Below, piece by piece: positions 7,697-18,441 of a stretch of 64,000 nucleotides of DNA (positions within the stretch are counted from its first letter, which is position 1; every line of letters begins with the position of its first letter). Origin of the DNA: Marinobacter pelagius. GTDB lineage: Bacteria > Pseudomonadota > Gammaproteobacteria > Pseudomonadales > Oleiphilaceae. The stretch is taken from NCBI RefSeq assembly GCF_003315345.1, contig NZ_QNRO01000001.1, positions 124,001 to 188,000 of the forward strand. Direction: 5' to 3'. The notes beneath the pieces are model-generated. The model did not search any database. It was not told where the DNA came from and saw only the letters and a program-made list of their open reading frames with translations. The translations under genes and the position numbers were made by a program.

Positions 7697-8026
7697 TTTT
7701 TTCTCCCTATTTTAGGTAATAACGATATGTCGTAATTGACTTAGAGGTTAGGGCGGAAGTTGATCTGCATCAATGCTCCAGTCGTAAGAAAGTGTTGGGA
7801 AGCTGTAACTATAGGTTTTATTGGAATTGAGACGTAGGTCACAAGTTAGTGGGGCCAAGGGCGTCGCTAGTTCGGCAGCGCAGACGGGACGGGCTGAGGT
7901 AATTTTCTGATTTATTGAAGGTTTCGCAGACCTTTCGGGCAGGTGCTGTCAGGGGATGGGATAGAAAGAAGGGGAAAGGGTGTCGGGGCCTGTCGCTGGG
8001 TGACAAGGCCCGACTATCGCAAGAAG
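7697..8026. other. Intergenic region: roadblock operon promoter region and ychF trailer
   Basis: No convincing gene in these 330 bp. The part next to roadblock 4 is AT-rich and probably holds its promoter, but I cannot pick clear -35/-10 boxes. At 7981-8013 an imperfect hairpin (GTCGGGGCC...GGCCCGAC) lies just past the ychF stop codon and may end that transcript; it lacks a T run. Confidence 0.4.
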
Positions 8027-9118
8027 TTACACGTTGAAACGGAAGTGGATAACATCACCGTCCTGCACGATGTAGTCCTTGCCTTCCAGACGCCATTTGC
8101 CGGCATCCTTCGCACCCTGTTCGCCATTGTACTGCACGAAATCGTCGTAGCTCACCACTTCGGCACGGATGAAGCCACGTTCGAAGTCGGTGTGGATGAC
8201 AGCGGCGGCCTGGGGAGCGGTGGCACCGATCTTGACCGTCCAGGCGCGGACTTCCTTCACCCCGGCGGTGAAGTAGGTTTGCAAGCCCAGAAGCGAGTAG
8301 CCGGCGCGGATCACCCGATCTAGGCCGGGTTCTTCCATACCCATTTCCTCCAGGAACATCGCTTTCTCGTCATCCTCCAGCTCGGAGATTTCCGCTTCCA
8401 GCTTGTTGCAGATCGGCACCACGACCGCATTCTCGGCAGCGGCGATTTCCCTGACGGTGTCCAGGTGCGGATTGTTCTCGAAGCCGTCCTCGTTGACGTT
8501 GGCGATGTACATGGTTGGCTTGACGGTCAGCAGGCACAGCTCGCGGATCAGGGCCATCTGGTCCTTATCCAGGTTCATGCTGCGCACCGGCTTGCCCTCA
8601 TTCAGCACCGGCAGGAGCTTTTCGAACATCTCGAGCTGGGCCTTGGCCTCTTTATCGCCGCTCTTGGCCACACGCTGTACCCGTTTGATGGCTTTCTCCA
8701 CGGTATCCAGATCGGCCAGTGCCAGTTCGGTATTGATGACTTCGATATCGGACGCGGGATCGACCTTGTTGGCCACGTGGATGACGTTGCCGTCCTCGAA
8801 GCAGCGGACCACGTGGGCGATGGCGTCGGTCTGGCGGATGTTGGCCAGGAACTGGTTGCCCAGGCCCTCACCCTTGGAAGCGCCTTCGACCAGGCCGGCG
8901 ATGTCCACGAACTCCATGGCCGTGGGCACAACACGCTCGGGCTTCACAATCTCGGCCAGCTTGTTCAGGCGCGGGTCCGGCATGGGGACCACGCCGGCAT
9001 TCGGCTCAATGGTGCAGAACGGGAAGTTTTCGGCGCCGATACCGGATTTGGTCAACGCGTTGAACAGGGTGGATTTGCCGACGTTGGGAAGGCCGACGAT
9101 GCCGCAGTTAAATCCCAT
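8027..9118 (-). CDS. ychF: Ribosome-binding ATPase YchF
   Basis: A 363-residue Obg-family P-loop protein: GLPNVGKST at 9-17, VDIAGLV at the G3 position, a central coiled-coil insert, and a C-terminal TGS domain ending FRFNV. Usual length is 363 residues. YchF prefers ATP over GTP, binds the ribosome and takes part in translation quality and stress responses. It is the last gene of a minus-strand housekeeping run after pth, an arrangement conserved in pseudomonads and relatives. Confidence 0.97.
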   Translation of the reverse strand: MGFNCGIVGLPNVGKSTLFNALTKSGIGAENFPFCTIEPNAGVVPMPDPRLNKLAEIVKPERVVPTAMEFVDIAGLVEGASKGEGLGNQFLANIRQTDAIAHVVRCFEDGNVIHVANKVDPASDIEVINTELALADLDTVEKAIKRVQRVAKSGDKEAKAQLEMFEKLLPVLNEGKPVRSMNLDKDQMALIRELCLLTVKPTMYIANVNEDGFENNPHLDTVREIAAAENAVVVPICNKLEAEISELEDDEKAMFLEEMGMEEPGLDRVIRAGYSLLGLQTYFTAGVKEVRAWTVKIGATAPQAAAVIHTDFERGFIRAEVVSYDDFVQYNGEQGAKDAGKWRLEGKDYIVQDGDVIHFRFNV

Positions 9119-9202
9119 GGAATGCCTCTGCTGGTACTGAAAAATTTGTGGCGGATTATACCGGTGTATCGGTATGGGTGCGAGTAAGGGGTTGTGCCTT
9201 GA

Positions 9203-9793
9203 TCAGGGGCCGGGTTTGAAGCTGTGCAGCCGGTTCATGGCTGCTGCCAGTTTGCCGTTGGCGGCATCCGGGAGTACGCGCATGATCTCATCAAACACGG
9301 CGTTGAGCTGTTCGGTTTCCTGCTTGCCCAGCCGGCCGAGCACATAGCCGGTCACCTTGCGGCTGTCGCCGGGGTGGCCGATGCCGAGACGAAGGCGCTG
9401 AAAGCTGTTGGTGCCCAGGTGGGCAATGGTGTCGCGCAGGCCGTTGTGACCACCGTGGCCGCCACCTTTCTTGAGTTTGGCGGTACCGGGGGGCAGGTCG
9501 AGCTCATCGTGGGCGACCAGGATCTTTTCGGGGGGAATCTTGAAGAAGTCCGCCAATGCCTTTATCGCAAGGCCGCTGCGGTTCATGAACGTGGAGGGGT
9601 TCAGCAAATGCAGGTCAAGTCCCTGCCACTGAATGCGGGCGTAGAGCCCGTGGTATTTTCTTTCGGGGCGGAGCGTCTGGCCCGCATCGCGGGCCAGCGC
9701 TTCGACGAACAGGGCGCCGGCGTTGTGGCGGGTATTCTCGTAGTCGGGACCAGGATTACCCAGTCCGACCACCATGACAATATCCTGTGCCAT
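9203..9793 (-). CDS. pth: Peptidyl-tRNA hydrolase
   Basis: A 196-residue enzyme that releases peptides from peptidyl-tRNA that drops off the ribosome. [17 protein letters not shown] (10-26) contains the catalytic His23 (His20 in E. coli). [10 protein letters not shown] and [12 protein letters not shown] are the substrate-binding and catalytic loops. The ATG at 9793 is chosen because [15 protein letters not shown] is the normal N-terminus; the longer open frame runs back into rplY. It lies 22 bp after rplY. Confidence 0.97.
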   Translation of the reverse strand: MAQDIVMVVGLGNPGPDYENTRHNAGALFVEALARDAGQTLRPERKYHGLYARIQWQGLDLHLLNPSTFMNRSGLAIKALADFFKIPPEKILVAHDELDLPPGTAKLKKGGGHGGHNGLRDTIAHLGTNSFQRLRLGIGHPGDSRKVTGYVLGRLGKQETEQLNAVFDEIMRVLPDAANGKLAAAMNRLHSFKPGP

Positions 9794-9815
9794 TCGCCGT
9801 TGCCCCCCGGAGTGA

Positions 9816-10457
9816 TTACTCCTCGCCGCCTTCTTCGCCTTCTTCACCTTCCTCGGCTTCGTCAACCTTGGCGCCGCGCGGCTTGTGGATAGCCACAACC
9901 GGCAGGTCGTGATCTTCGCCCTGCAACAGAGCGGCGATCTTGACACCTTCCGGCAGTTTCAGGTCGCTCAGGTGAACTACCTGGTCCATCTCGACAGTAG
10001 TCATGTCGACTTCGATGAACTCGGGCAGGTTCTGCGGCAGACAGATCACTTCCACTTCGTTGATCTGGTGGTTAGCAACGCCGCCATGCAGTTTGATTGC
10101 CGGAGCGGTTTCTTCGTTAACGAAGTGCAGCGGCACGTTAACGTGGATCTCGTGGTCCTTGTCGACGCGCAGGAAGTCGGCGTGGGTCAGGATAGGCTTG
10201 TACGGATGACGCTGCAGGTCCTTCAGGATCACGCTCTCTTTCTTGCCGTTCAGTTCAACGGTCAGAACGTGAGAGAAGAACGCTTCGTTTTCCAGGGCCT
10301 TTTTCAGCTCGTTGTGCCAGATGGCAACCGGAGTAGCGTCTTTTCCGCCACCGTAGATGATGGCCGGGATTTTACGCTCCTCGCGACGCAGGCGGCGGCT
10401 CGCACCTTTCCCCTGGTCGTCACGAGGAAATGCTTCAATTACGAATTCCTGAGACAT
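9816..10457 (-). CDS. rplY: 50S ribosomal protein L25/general stress protein Ctc
   Basis: A 213-residue long-form L25: N-terminal 5S-rRNA-binding L25 domain ([21 protein letters not shown]...), a C-terminal TL5/Ctc beta domain, and an acidic tail ([12 protein letters not shown]). The start MSQEF at 10457 follows GAGGT at good spacing. The in-frame upstream MTIEVRT is rejected. It sits between prs and pth, as in pseudomonads. Confidence 0.95.
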   Translation of the reverse strand: MSQEFVIEAFPRDDQGKGASRRLRREERKIPAIIYGGGKDATPVAIWHNELKKALENEAFFSHVLTVELNGKKESVILKDLQRHPYKPILTHADFLRVDKDHEIHVNVPLHFVNEETAPAIKLHGGVANHQINEVEVICLPQNLPEFIEVDMTTVEMDQVVHLSDLKLPEGVKIAALLQGEDHDLPVVAIHKPRGAKVDEAEEGEEGEEGGEE

Positions 10458-10554
10458 GGTTCTTACCTCAATCGTCACCTGAACGGCCCGCGACCAGGCT
10501 CGGAACAGATGATGTTTCTGATGAAGCCGGGGTTTTCCCCGACTGACGAAAAGA

Positions 10555-10580
10555 GTCGGGAGCCCGTTGGGGCTCCCGAC
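10555..10580 (-). terminator. Intrinsic terminator after prs
   Basis: A perfect 11-bp stem GTCGGGAGCCC/GGGCTCCCGAC with a 4-base loop. On the minus strand it is followed by TCTTTTC. It separates prs from rplY. Confidence 0.8.
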
Positions 10581-10624
10581 CCGAAAACTGCCTTTTTAGC
10601 CTGAGCTTATGGCACCTGGCCGGC

Positions 10625-11575
10625 TCAGACGTTCTCGAACATGGCGCTGATGGACTCTTCGTTGCTCACGCGTCGAATGGACTCGGCGAGCAGCCCTGCC
10701 ATGGGGAGGACGCGGATTCTATCACAATTCTGGACTTTGTCATCCACCGGAATGGTGTCGCATACCACCAGTTCATCCAGCTGGGAGGCATTGATGTTGT
10801 CAATGGCCGGTCCGGACAGAACGGGGTGGGTGATGTAGGCAATAACCTTGGCTGCACCATGTTCTTTCAGGGCGTTGGCCGCCTTGCACAGGGTGCCGGC
10901 AGTGTCGATGATGTCGTCAACGAGGATGCAGGTCTTGTCTTTCACATCACCGATGATGTGCATGACCTGGGAGACGTTCGCCTTCGGACGACGCTTGTCG
11001 ATGATTGCCAGATCTGCATCATCCAGGCGCTTGGCCACGGCACGGGCGCGAACCACGCCGCCCACGTCCGGGGACACCACGACAAAATTTTCGAAACGTT
11101 GCTTCTCGATGTCCTCGAGCATCACCGGGGTGGCGTAAATGTTGTCCACCGGGATGTCGAAGAACCCCTGAATCTGGTCTGCGTGCAGGTCCACGGTCAG
11201 AACACGATCCACGCCGATGCTGGAGATCATGTCGGCAACGACCTTGGCGCTGATGGCTACCCGGCTGGAGCGGACACGGCGATCCTGGCGAGCGTAGCCG
11301 TAATACGGGATAACCGCGGTGATACGTGTGGCAGAGGCGCGACGCAGGGCGTCAGCCATCACGATCAGTTCCATCAGATTATCGTTGGTGGGGTAGCAGG
11401 TGGGCTGGATGATGAAAACATCATGGCCCCGGACATTCTCATTGATCTCGACGGTGGTTTCCCCGTCGCTGAAACGGCCTACAGTGGCCTGACCCATGGG
11501 AATGTGAAGTTTCTTGGCAATATCCTGGGCAAGAGCCGGATTGGCATTGCCAGCGAAGATCATCAGTTTGGACAC
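10625..11575 (-). CDS. prs: Ribose-phosphate pyrophosphokinase
   Basis: A 316-residue enzyme making PRPP from ribose 5-phosphate and ATP for nucleotide, His and Trp synthesis. It has the N-terminal fold [15 protein letters not shown], the flexible loop [25 protein letters not shown] and the PRPP-binding loop [13 protein letters not shown]. The start is GTG at 11575, giving [10 protein letters not shown] as in relatives, with GAAGGA about 8 bases upstream. A longer open frame runs through tRNA-Gln and is not real. It is downstream of tRNA-Gln. Confidence 0.95.
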   Translation of the reverse strand: MSKLMIFAGNANPALAQDIAKKLHIPMGQATVGRFSDGETTVEINENVRGHDVFIIQPTCYPTNDNLMELIVMADALRRASATRITAVIPYYGYARQDRRVRSSRVAISAKVVADMISSIGVDRVLTVDLHADQIQGFFDIPVDNIYATPVMLEDIEKQRFENFVVVSPDVGGVVRARAVAKRLDDADLAIIDKRRPKANVSQVMHIIGDVKDKTCILVDDIIDTAGTLCKAANALKEHGAAKVIAYITHPVLSGPAIDNINASQLDELVVCDTIPVDDKVQNCDRIRVLPMAGLLAESIRRVSNEESISAMFENV

Positions 11576-11627
11576 GACAGCATCCTTCTCAGTATCGGCG
11601 TTTGATTCAGAAGAAGCGGGAGAAAGG

Positions 11628-11702
11628 TGGCTGGGGTGGCAGGATTCGAACCTGCGCATGACGGGATCAAAACCCGTTGCCTTACCACTTGGCGACACCC
11701 CA
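11628..11702 (-). tRNA. tRNA-Gln (TTG)
   Basis: A 75-nt cloverleaf: acceptor TGGGGTG/CACCCCA, anticodon loop TTTTGAT with TTG, T-arm CAGG-TTCGAAT-CCTG, encoded CCA. It lies between ispE and prs as in pseudomonads, probably processed from a shared transcript. Confidence 0.96.
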
Positions 11703-11721
11703 GTATCGTGCTTTTTTGGCA

Positions 11722-12585
11722 TCATTTTAGCTCTGTCAGCTTTTGGTGAAGAGGCGATATGTTCACCCCTTTAGCTACGAACCCCGTGATGCCGGAGGGT
11801 TTGCTTTCCCAGATAATCCGGGCTGCGGATTCTGTCGGGAAACGTCCAAAAATGCAAGCCCCGGTTCCGGTTAATCTTGCAGGTCCGAATTGTGAAAGCC
11901 ATTCCAGGCTCTGGTTAACCTCCGGATACAGTTTACGAACTACATCCTCACAGTCGTTTCGGTACCTCGAGGCGTCTCCCTCAAAAGCGGGCGCTATTTT
12001 GATTTTTGGGGTGTCCCTTGTCAACCCTTCTTCGGAAAAAATCTTTCCGGTGTTGATGTCGCAAGCCGGCTTGAGCACAACGAACCAGTCCTCCGGCGGA
12101 CTCACCGGTGTGAGCTTTTCACCCACACCTTCGCCAAAGGCGGCATGGCCCCGGACGAATACCGGTACATCGGCTCCAAGGTCCAGGCCGATCTCTGCCA
12201 GTTCATCCAGGCTGAGATTCATCTGCCACAGATAATTGAGCCCCAGCAGGGTGGTGGCGGCGTTCGAACTGCCGCCGCCGAGCCCGCCGCCCATGGGCAG
12301 GCGCTTGACCAGACTGATGGTGACTCCGGGCAGGGTGGTCCTGGCGCGGGCCGCCAGGGCCCGGGCGGCCCGGATAATGAGGTTGTCCTCATCCGCGACC
12401 CCTGGCACCGGTTCTGCCAGGCGAGCGCCAGGCTGGTCGGGCGTCAGGGTGAAGGTGATGTCATCACCGTAGTCCAGGAACTGAAACAGGGTCTGGAGCT
12501 CGTGGTAGCCGTCAGGCCGGCGACCGACAATATGCAGGAAAAGGTTGAGCTTGGCCGGCGAGGGCAGGGTAATCGAAGTGTTCAT
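11722..12585 (-). CDS. ispE: 4-diphosphocytidyl-2-C-methyl-D-erythritol kinase
   Basis: A 287-residue GHMP kinase of the MEP isoprenoid pathway. [22 protein letters not shown] is the N-terminal substrate site and [18 protein letters not shown] the ATP-binding glycine loop; [13 protein letters not shown] is motif 3. The start ATG overlaps the lolB stop codon (ATGA), showing translational coupling. It is followed by tRNA-Gln. Confidence 0.96.
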   Translation of the reverse strand: MNTSITLPSPAKLNLFLHIVGRRPDGYHELQTLFQFLDYGDDITFTLTPDQPGARLAEPVPGVADEDNLIIRAARALAARARTTLPGVTISLVKRLPMGGGLGGGSSNAATTLLGLNYLWQMNLSLDELAEIGLDLGADVPVFVRGHAAFGEGVGEKLTPVSPPEDWFVVLKPACDINTGKIFSEEGLTRDTPKIKIAPAFEGDASRYRNDCEDVVRKLYPEVNQSLEWLSQFGPARLTGTGACIFGRFPTESAARIIWESKPSGITGFVAKGVNISPLHQKLTELK

Positions 12586-13223
12586 TGCTCTTTCCCGAGA
12601 TCGCGCCATTGGCCGATCACCATCCGGACCCGCTTCTCGCCTTTGAGTGCGGTAATCCGGGCGGGCAGTTCGGGATAGCCGGCCAGGAAGTCCTGCCAGC
12701 GATCGTAACGGATTTCCCAGCCGGCCTGGTGGATGATGGCCAGCTGGTTCTGTTCGTCGAACAGGAGCCGGAAATCGCCGCCCGGTGCAGGCAGGCCGCG
12801 GATCCACCACACCAGGTTGTCGATGGGGAGCTGCCAGCCGGTGGCGGCCTCGACCAGTTCCTCCGGTTCACTGGAGCGGTAACTGTCGCCGTTGGGCAGG
12901 GTGAGCTCGATGAATCCGGGAACCCCTTTCAGCGAGGTGCTGCCCATGCCCAGGAAGGAGGAAGAGAGAGCCAGGTCGTAGGCTTCGCCATCCTGGATCC
13001 AGCGGTTGATCAGGGCCGTGCCGCTGTCCGCGGGTTGGCGAACTGCCAGTTTGCCGGAAAGTTCCCATTGGTCGAACTGGCTCAGCTGGCGGGTTCTTTC
13101 GGCCCAGCCGGGGGGGGGCTGGTCGGTCATGCCCTCCGGTAAGGGTTCCAGTTGAATGGTGGTGCAGGCTTGCAGCAGGGCGAGCAGGATCAGGGCCGTG
13201 ACAAGTCTGGCTCCAGCGGCCAT
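12582..13223 (-). CDS. lolB: Outer-membrane lipoprotein receptor LolB
   Basis: A 213-residue lipoprotein with lipobox LLQAC (Cys20), which receives lipoproteins from LolA and inserts them in the outer membrane. [12 protein letters not shown] near residue 53, the loop [13 protein letters not shown] and the C-terminal [20 protein letters not shown] fit the LolB beta-barrel. It overlaps the upstream TPR gene by one base (TAATG) and ispE by four (ATGA), the standard lolB-ispE arrangement. Confidence 0.93.
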   Translation of the reverse strand: MAAGARLVTALILLALLQACTTIQLEPLPEGMTDQPPPGWAERTRQLSQFDQWELSGKLAVRQPADSGTALINRWIQDGEAYDLALSSSFLGMGSTSLKGVPGFIELTLPNGDSYRSSEPEELVEAATGWQLPIDNLVWWIRGLPAPGGDFRLLFDEQNQLAIIHQAGWEIRYDRWQDFLAGYPELPARITALKGEKRVRMVIGQWRDLGKEQ

Positions 13224-14974
13224 TACTGGTCTCCGTTACCGGTCAGCCGCTGGATGGTTTCGCGCAGGATCTCGTGGTCCGGATCCTGGTCCAGCCCTTC
13301 CTTCCAGACGATCCGGGCCTGTTCTTCCTCTCCGGCCATCCACAGGGCCTCGCCATAGTGGGCGGCCACTTCCGGGTCCGGGTAGGCTTGCCACGCCTTT
13401 TTCAGGTATTCCAGGGCGGGTTGGAGCTGTCCCTCCCGGAACAGGACCCAGCCCATGCTGTCGAGGATGGCAGGATTTTCCGGGTCCAGGCGCAGGGCCC
13501 GCTCAATGTAGGTGCGGGCCTCCTGCAGGCGATCCGTGCGGGTTGTCAGGATGTAACCCAGTGCATTCAGCGCAACTGCGTTGTCCGGCTCCGCTTCGAT
13601 GATCTGGCGCAGATCGGTCTCGGCTTTGTCCGGCTGGTCCAGGGTATCGTAGAGCATGGCCCGGGCGTACCGCACCTCGACATTGTCGGGGAACTGATCC
13701 AGAGCCTCGGTGGCGGTTTCGAGTGCCCGTTGTTGCCGGTTCTCATCCAGCAACAGATTTACCTCCAGCAGCCAGAAGTTTTCGGCTTGCTTGGGGTGCG
13801 CTTCCCGCATGCTACGGATATGCTCGAGGGCTTCCGTTAACTGTCCTTCCTGCGCCAGAAGCGCGCTCGAGCGCGCCAGGGCCGGGAAGTAATAATTGCC
13901 CTGTTCCACGCTCTGATAGTAACCGATCGCCTGCTCGGTATTGCCGGCCTGGTCCTCGATGCGGCCCAGGTAGTAATTGGCTTCGTTGGTATGGTGGCCT
14001 TGCTCGACCAGGCGAGTCAGTTCCCTGCGCGCCAGATCAGGCTGGTCATTTTCCAGGGCGACCAGGGCATGGGAAAGCCGCAGGCCGGGAACCTCGGGGT
14101 AGCGCTTGACCAGCCGGTTGAACTCATCCTGCGCGGCTTGCAGTTCGCCTTCATTGATCAGCATTCGTCCGTACAGCGTGCCCATCTGCCGATTCGCGGG
14201 AAACCGGCGTGTGTTCACCATCATGTAGTCCAGGGCCTGGCGTTTTTCGCCGGTCTCGTACAGCAGGTCGCCCTTCAGCACGATTGCCGGCTGGAAGTTT
14301 TCGTGTTTTTCCAGCAAAGGCTCCAGGCGGGCAAGGGCATCACGGGGCTGGCCGGACACTTTCATCAGCAGGGCGATGCTGTATTCCAGTTCGGGCGTGT
14401 CCGGATGGCGCTCGGCCAGTTGTTGATAAAGAGCCAGCAGTTCCTGTTGTTGCTCCGGCGGCATGTTGCCGGCGATGACTGCCAGGCTGTCGAAGTCTGC
14501 GTCACCGCCCTGGTCCATGATGGTTTCCATGTGGCCGAGGGCGGTTTTCAGGTCATTGCGTTTTACCGCCTGAATGGCGGAAACCCGGTGCGCCTGCGTA
14601 CTGTCCGGGTTTACTTCGAGCCAGAGTTCGGCCAGTTGGGTCTGTGCATTATCACCGTTCAGGGACTGGGCTATGCGCATGGCCCGCTCAATAACGCCCT
14701 CGTCACGGGATAGCTTTGCCGCCTTGAGATAATGAACCAGGGTAACGTCGTAACGGCCTCGTTGGGCGGCTATTTCGCCGCTTAGCAGGAGGTAGAGTAC
14801 CTCGGGTTCGAAATCCGAGTACTCGATCTGCTGTTCTGCCGGCTCGGCTCGGGGCGTTTCGGGCTGCTGCGAGGCGGCCTGCTCCTCTGATCCGGACAGG
14901 CTGGCGCAGCCAGAAAGAGCAGTGAGGGTGGCGCCCATCAGACAGGTGGCCAAAAACGGTGCGGATTTGTGCAT
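13223..14974 (-). CDS. TPR-repeat lipoprotein
   Basis: A 583-residue lipoprotein (lipobox LSGC, Cys23) made of many tetratricopeptide repeats from about 50 to the end, for example AVALNALGYILTTRTDRLQEARTY and PAILDSMGWVLFREGQLQPAL. It corresponds in position to the TPR protein between hemA and lolB in Pseudomonas. It is probably periplasmic and lipid-anchored, with a protein-interaction role, perhaps in envelope assembly; the exact function is unproven. It is first in the minus-strand run and divergent from hemA. Confidence 0.88.
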   Translation of the reverse strand: MHKSAPFLATCLMGATLTALSGCASLSGSEEQAASQQPETPRAEPAEQQIEYSDFEPEVLYLLLSGEIAAQRGRYDVTLVHYLKAAKLSRDEGVIERAMRIAQSLNGDNAQTQLAELWLEVNPDSTQAHRVSAIQAVKRNDLKTALGHMETIMDQGGDADFDSLAVIAGNMPPEQQQELLALYQQLAERHPDTPELEYSIALLMKVSGQPRDALARLEPLLEKHENFQPAIVLKGDLLYETGEKRQALDYMMVNTRRFPANRQMGTLYGRMLINEGELQAAQDEFNRLVKRYPEVPGLRLSHALVALENDQPDLARRELTRLVEQGHHTNEANYYLGRIEDQAGNTEQAIGYYQSVEQGNYYFPALARSSALLAQEGQLTEALEHIRSMREAHPKQAENFWLLEVNLLLDENRQQRALETATEALDQFPDNVEVRYARAMLYDTLDQPDKAETDLRQIIEAEPDNAVALNALGYILTTRTDRLQEARTYIERALRLDPENPAILDSMGWVLFREGQLQPALEYLKKAWQAYPDPEVAAHYGEALWMAGEEEQARIVWKEGLDQDPDHEILRETIQRLTGNGDQ

Positions 14975-15195
14975 GCAACTTCCCGTTACTTGTCAACGAC
15001 ACATCAGAATGACCTGAACTTGAGGCAGATCGGGTCCCGGCCTTTACCGAGCCCCTATAATGGCATAAGCATCTGATCTTGCCCAACCTGTCCGCACTTG
15101 CCGAAGATTGGCGGCTTTCGGGTGGCAGGTCAGGGCGGTGACAGTTAAAATGTCGGCAATATATCCTTTATAGGCATGGGGTTTTTTCGCTCGAA

Positions 15196-16485
15196 ATGGC
15201 ACTGGTAACGCTGGGAATCAATCATCGCACTGCGCCCGTGGAGCTCCGGGAGCGGATAGCGTTCACTCCTGAGCGCATGGAAGAGGCGTTTGCCGAGCTC
15301 CGTGTTGCCTCCGGGGCCAGCGAGGCGGCGATCCTCTCCACCTGTAACCGGACGGAACTGTATCTTGCCGGGGATGATGACTGCGCGCCTCTGGTGCTGC
15401 GCTGGCTGGCCGGGTTTCACAACCTGGATGCGGGTGAGCTGGAGGAGGCGGTCTATGTCCATCGGGATGCGGATGCGGTTCGCCATGTCATGCGGGTTGC
15501 TGCCGGCCTCGATTCCATGGTGCTGGGCGAGCCCCAGATCTTCGGCCAGCTGAAAGATGCCTACGCCCTGGCCCGCAAGCACGGCGCCAGCGGCTCGTTT
15601 CTCTCGCGCATGTTCGAGCAGACTTTCTCGGTGGCCAAGCGGGTGCGTACCCAGACCGCGATTGGCGAGAACCCGGTATCCGTGGCCTATGCCGCGGTGA
15701 GCATGGCACACCACATCTTCTCCGACCTGTCCCGCAATCGTGCGTTGCTGATCGGTGCAGGCAAGACCATCGAGCTGGTGGCCCAGCACCTCTCCGAGGC
15801 GGGCGTGAAGGACTTTGTGGTTGCCAATCGTACCCTGGAACGCGCCCAGTCTCTGGCGGAAGCCCATGGCGGCAAGGGCATTGTCTTGTCCGAGATTCCC
15901 GACTATCTCCCTGATGTCGATATCATCATTTCCTCCACGGCCAGCCCGTTGCCCATCCTGGGGAAAGGTGCCGTGGAGCGGGCGCTGAAGAAGCGCAAGC
16001 ACCGCCCATATTTCATGGTGGATATTGCAGTACCCCGGGATATCGAACCGGAAGTGGCCTCCCTGGCGGATGTCTACCTGTACACGGTGGACGACCTGCG
16101 GCAGGTGATTGAGGAGAATATCCGTTCCCGCGAGGGTGCCGCCCGAGAAGCGGAGAACCTGGTCACCGACGGGGTTCAGGCATTCCTGAATCAGCTCAGG
16201 GCGCTGGATGCGGTCTCCACCCTCAAACAGTTCCGTCAGCGTGCCGAGACCCTGAGGGATGTGGAGACAGAAAAAGCCCTGCGCGCCCTGCGCAACGGCA
16301 GCGATCCGGAAACAGTGCTTCGCAGCCTGGCCCGGGGCCTCACCAACAAACTTTTGCATGAACCGTCCGTACAGGTTCGCAGGGCCACCACCGAGGGCCG
16401 TACGGAGGTTACCGAGTGGCTGCGAGAGCTGCACCAGCTCGATGCCCTGGAAGCGGACGCCGCCACCACACCGGAAAAACTATGA
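15196..16485 (+). CDS. hemA: Glutamyl-tRNA reductase
   Basis: A 429-residue enzyme, the first step of the C5 pathway to 5-aminolevulinate and heme. The catalytic Cys50 lies in [19 protein letters not shown], the Rossmann segment [17 protein letters not shown] and a C-terminal dimerisation helix are present. The start [14 protein letters not shown] is standard. Its stop overlaps the prfA start (ATGA). The 221-bp divergent gap to the TPR gene should hold promoters for both. Confidence 0.97.
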   Translation: MALVTLGINHRTAPVELRERIAFTPERMEEAFAELRVASGASEAAILSTCNRTELYLAGDDDCAPLVLRWLAGFHNLDAGELEEAVYVHRDADAVRHVMRVAAGLDSMVLGEPQIFGQLKDAYALARKHGASGSFLSRMFEQTFSVAKRVRTQTAIGENPVSVAYAAVSMAHHIFSDLSRNRALLIGAGKTIELVAQHLSEAGVKDFVVANRTLERAQSLAEAHGGKGIVLSEIPDYLPDVDIIISSTASPLPILGKGAVERALKKRKHRPYFMVDIAVPRDIEPEVASLADVYLYTVDDLRQVIEENIRSREGAAREAENLVTDGVQAFLNQLRALDAVSTLKQFRQRAETLRDVETEKALRALRNGSDPETVLRSLARGLTNKLLHEPSVQVRRATTEGRTEVTEWLRELHQLDALEADAATTPEKL

Positions 16486-17570
16486 AGCCATCCATTCAGT
16501 CCCGCCTCGAACAGCTGGTTGACCGCTTCGAGGAGGTCAGCGCGTTGTTGAGCGACTCTTCCGTCATTGGCAATCAGGACAAGTTCCGGGACCTGTCCCG
16601 GGAATTTGCCGAGATCGAACCAGTGGTTCATTGCTTCCAGGCCTGGCAGCAGTCCCTGGAAGACATTGAAGCCGCCGAGGAGCTGGCGAACGATGGCGAT
16701 GCCGACATGCGCGAGATGGCGGAAGAGGAGCTAAAGAGCGCCCGCCAGAAAAGCGAGGAGCTGGACGAGGAGCTCCAGCACCTGATGCTGCCGAAAGACC
16801 CGAACGATCGGAAGAGCGCTTTTCTTGAGATCCGTGCCGGCACCGGTGGCGATGAAGCGGCGATCTTTGCCGGGGACCTGTTCCGCATGTACTCCCGCTA
16901 CGCTGAGCGCCGCCGCTGGCAGGTGGAGATGCTGAGCGAGAGTGAAGGGGAGCATGGCGGATTCAAGGAGGTGGTTGCCCGGGTCAGTGGCGATGGTGTC
17001 TACGGTGCGCTGAAGTTTGAATCCGGGGCCCATCGGGTGCAGCGGGTTCCCGAGACCGAATCCCAGGGTCGAATCCACACCTCCGCCTGCACCGTGGCGG
17101 TCATGCCTGAGGCCGACGAGGCCGAGGCTGTTGAGATCAACAAGGGTGACCTGCGGGTGGATACCTTCCGTGCCTCCGGAGCCGGCGGACAGCACGTCAA
17201 CAAGACGGATTCGGCGATCCGGATTACCCATCTACCCACTGGGATCGTGGTGGAGTGCCAGGAAGAGCGTTCCCAGCACAAGAACCGGGCCAAGGCCATG
17301 AGTCTGCTTGCGTCCCGGCTGCAGAACGCGGAAATCGAGCGCCAGCAGAAAGCCCGGGCAGAGACCCGCAAAAGTCTGGTGGGCAGCGGCGACCGTTCCG
17401 AGCGCATCCGCACTTATAACTTCCCCCAGGGGCGGGTGACCGACCACCGCATCAACCTCACTCTCTATAAGCTGGACGAGGTGATTGCCGGTGACCTGGA
17501 CGCAGTGATCGTTCCCCTCCAGCAGGAACACCAGGCCGAGTTGCTGGCCGCACTTGCCGATGACCAGTAA
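16482..17570 (+). CDS. prfA: Peptide chain release factor 1
   Basis: A 362-residue protein that terminates translation at UAA and UAG. The GGQ motif ([12 protein letters not shown]) is near residue 234 and the domain before it has [10 protein letters not shown]. The start [18 protein letters not shown] at 16482 overlaps the hemA stop. It overlaps prmC, whose product methylates the GGQ glutamine. Confidence 0.97.
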   Translation: MKPSIQSRLEQLVDRFEEVSALLSDSSVIGNQDKFRDLSREFAEIEPVVHCFQAWQQSLEDIEAAEELANDGDADMREMAEEELKSARQKSEELDEELQHLMLPKDPNDRKSAFLEIRAGTGGDEAAIFAGDLFRMYSRYAERRRWQVEMLSESEGEHGGFKEVVARVSGDGVYGALKFESGAHRVQRVPETESQGRIHTSACTVAVMPEADEAEAVEINKGDLRVDTFRASGAGGQHVNKTDSAIRITHLPTGIVVECQEERSQHKNRAKAMSLLASRLQNAEIERQQKARAETRKSLVGSGDRSERIRTYNFPQGRVTDHRINLTLYKLDEVIAGDLDAVIVPLQQEHQAELLAALADDQ

Positions 17571-18423
17571 CCCCTCACTGACCTGCGAAACCCTGATTCG
17601 TGACGCCTCACGCCGGATTGCCAGTGACACTCCGCGTCTCGATGCCGAACTTCTACTCAGCCATGTTACCGGTCTGGGCCGGACCAGCTTCCGGGCCTGG
17701 CCGGAGCGGGTGGTTGAACCGGCACAGCTGGAGGCATTCGAGGCCCTGGTGACCGAGCGGGTTGCCGGCAAACCGATCGCCTACCTGCTGGGGCACCAGG
17801 AGTTCTGGTCCCTGCCACTGAAAGTCAGCCCTTCCACGCTGATCCCCCGGCCGGATACCGAGTGCCTGGTGGAGGTTGCGCTTTCGTTACCATTACCTGC
17901 CAAGGCACGGGTGCTGGATCTGGGCACCGGAACCGGCGCCATTGCCCTGGCACTGGCCTCGGAGCACTCAGGTTGGCAGGTCAGCGCCTGTGACACCGTG
18001 GAAGAAGCCGTCGCACTGGCGAGCGAGAATGCCCGGGCGCTCGGGCTTGCCGTTTCGGTGGTTAGAAGCCACTGGTTTGACGATCTGCCCCCGGGCAGCT
18101 TTGATCTGATTGTGTCCAACCCTCCCTATATAAAGGAAGGCGACCACCACCTGGGCGAGGGGGACGTGCGTTTTGAGCCGGGCTCGGCCCTGGTATCGGG
18201 TGTTGATGGTCTGGACGATATTCGCGAAATTGTGACCCGGGCGCCGGACTGGCTCGCTGGCAAAGGCTGGCTGCTGGTGGAGCACGGTTATGATCAGGCC
18301 GCGGCCGTGCAGGCATTATTCCGGGCCCGGGGTTTCGAGTCAGTGGAAAGCCGGCAGGATTACGGCCAACGTGACCGTATGACGCTCGGCCGCTGGCCGG
18401 GCAATCCTGATAACAAGTCATGA
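17560..18423 (+). CDS. prmC: Release factor glutamine methyltransferase PrmC (HemK)
   Basis: A 287-residue SAM-dependent enzyme that methylates the GGQ Gln of release factors. SAM-binding motif [15 protein letters not shown] and catalytic NPPY at about 187 ([12 protein letters not shown]). The start ATG at 17560 gives [12 protein letters not shown] and overlaps prfA by 11 bases; an upstream in-frame TTG is less likely. Confidence 0.96.
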   Translation: MTSNPSLTCETLIRDASRRIASDTPRLDAELLLSHVTGLGRTSFRAWPERVVEPAQLEAFEALVTERVAGKPIAYLLGHQEFWSLPLKVSPSTLIPRPDTECLVEVALSLPLPAKARVLDLGTGTGAIALALASEHSGWQVSACDTVEEAVALASENARALGLAVSVVRSHWFDDLPPGSFDLIVSNPPYIKEGDHHLGEGDVRFEPGSALVSGVDGLDDIREIVTRAPDWLAGKGWLLVEHGYDQAAAVQALFRARGFESVESRQDYGQRDRMTLGRWPGNPDNKS

Positions 18424-18441
18424 CAAGAAGGGGAGGCGGGT

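Noticed and set aside
10625..11725. 366-residue version of prs
   Set aside because: The extra 50 residues are a translation of tRNA-Gln and its flank; the GTG at 11575 has a ribosome site and gives the normal N-terminus.
12145..12678. Plus-strand frames antisense to ispE and lolB
   Set aside because: Opposite strand encodes well-conserved genes with overlapping starts and stops; these frames have no supporting features.
15145..16434. 429-residue frame antisense to hemA
   Set aside because: Shadow of a highly conserved gene; no family pattern, His/Gly-rich composition typical of antisense frames in GC-rich DNA.
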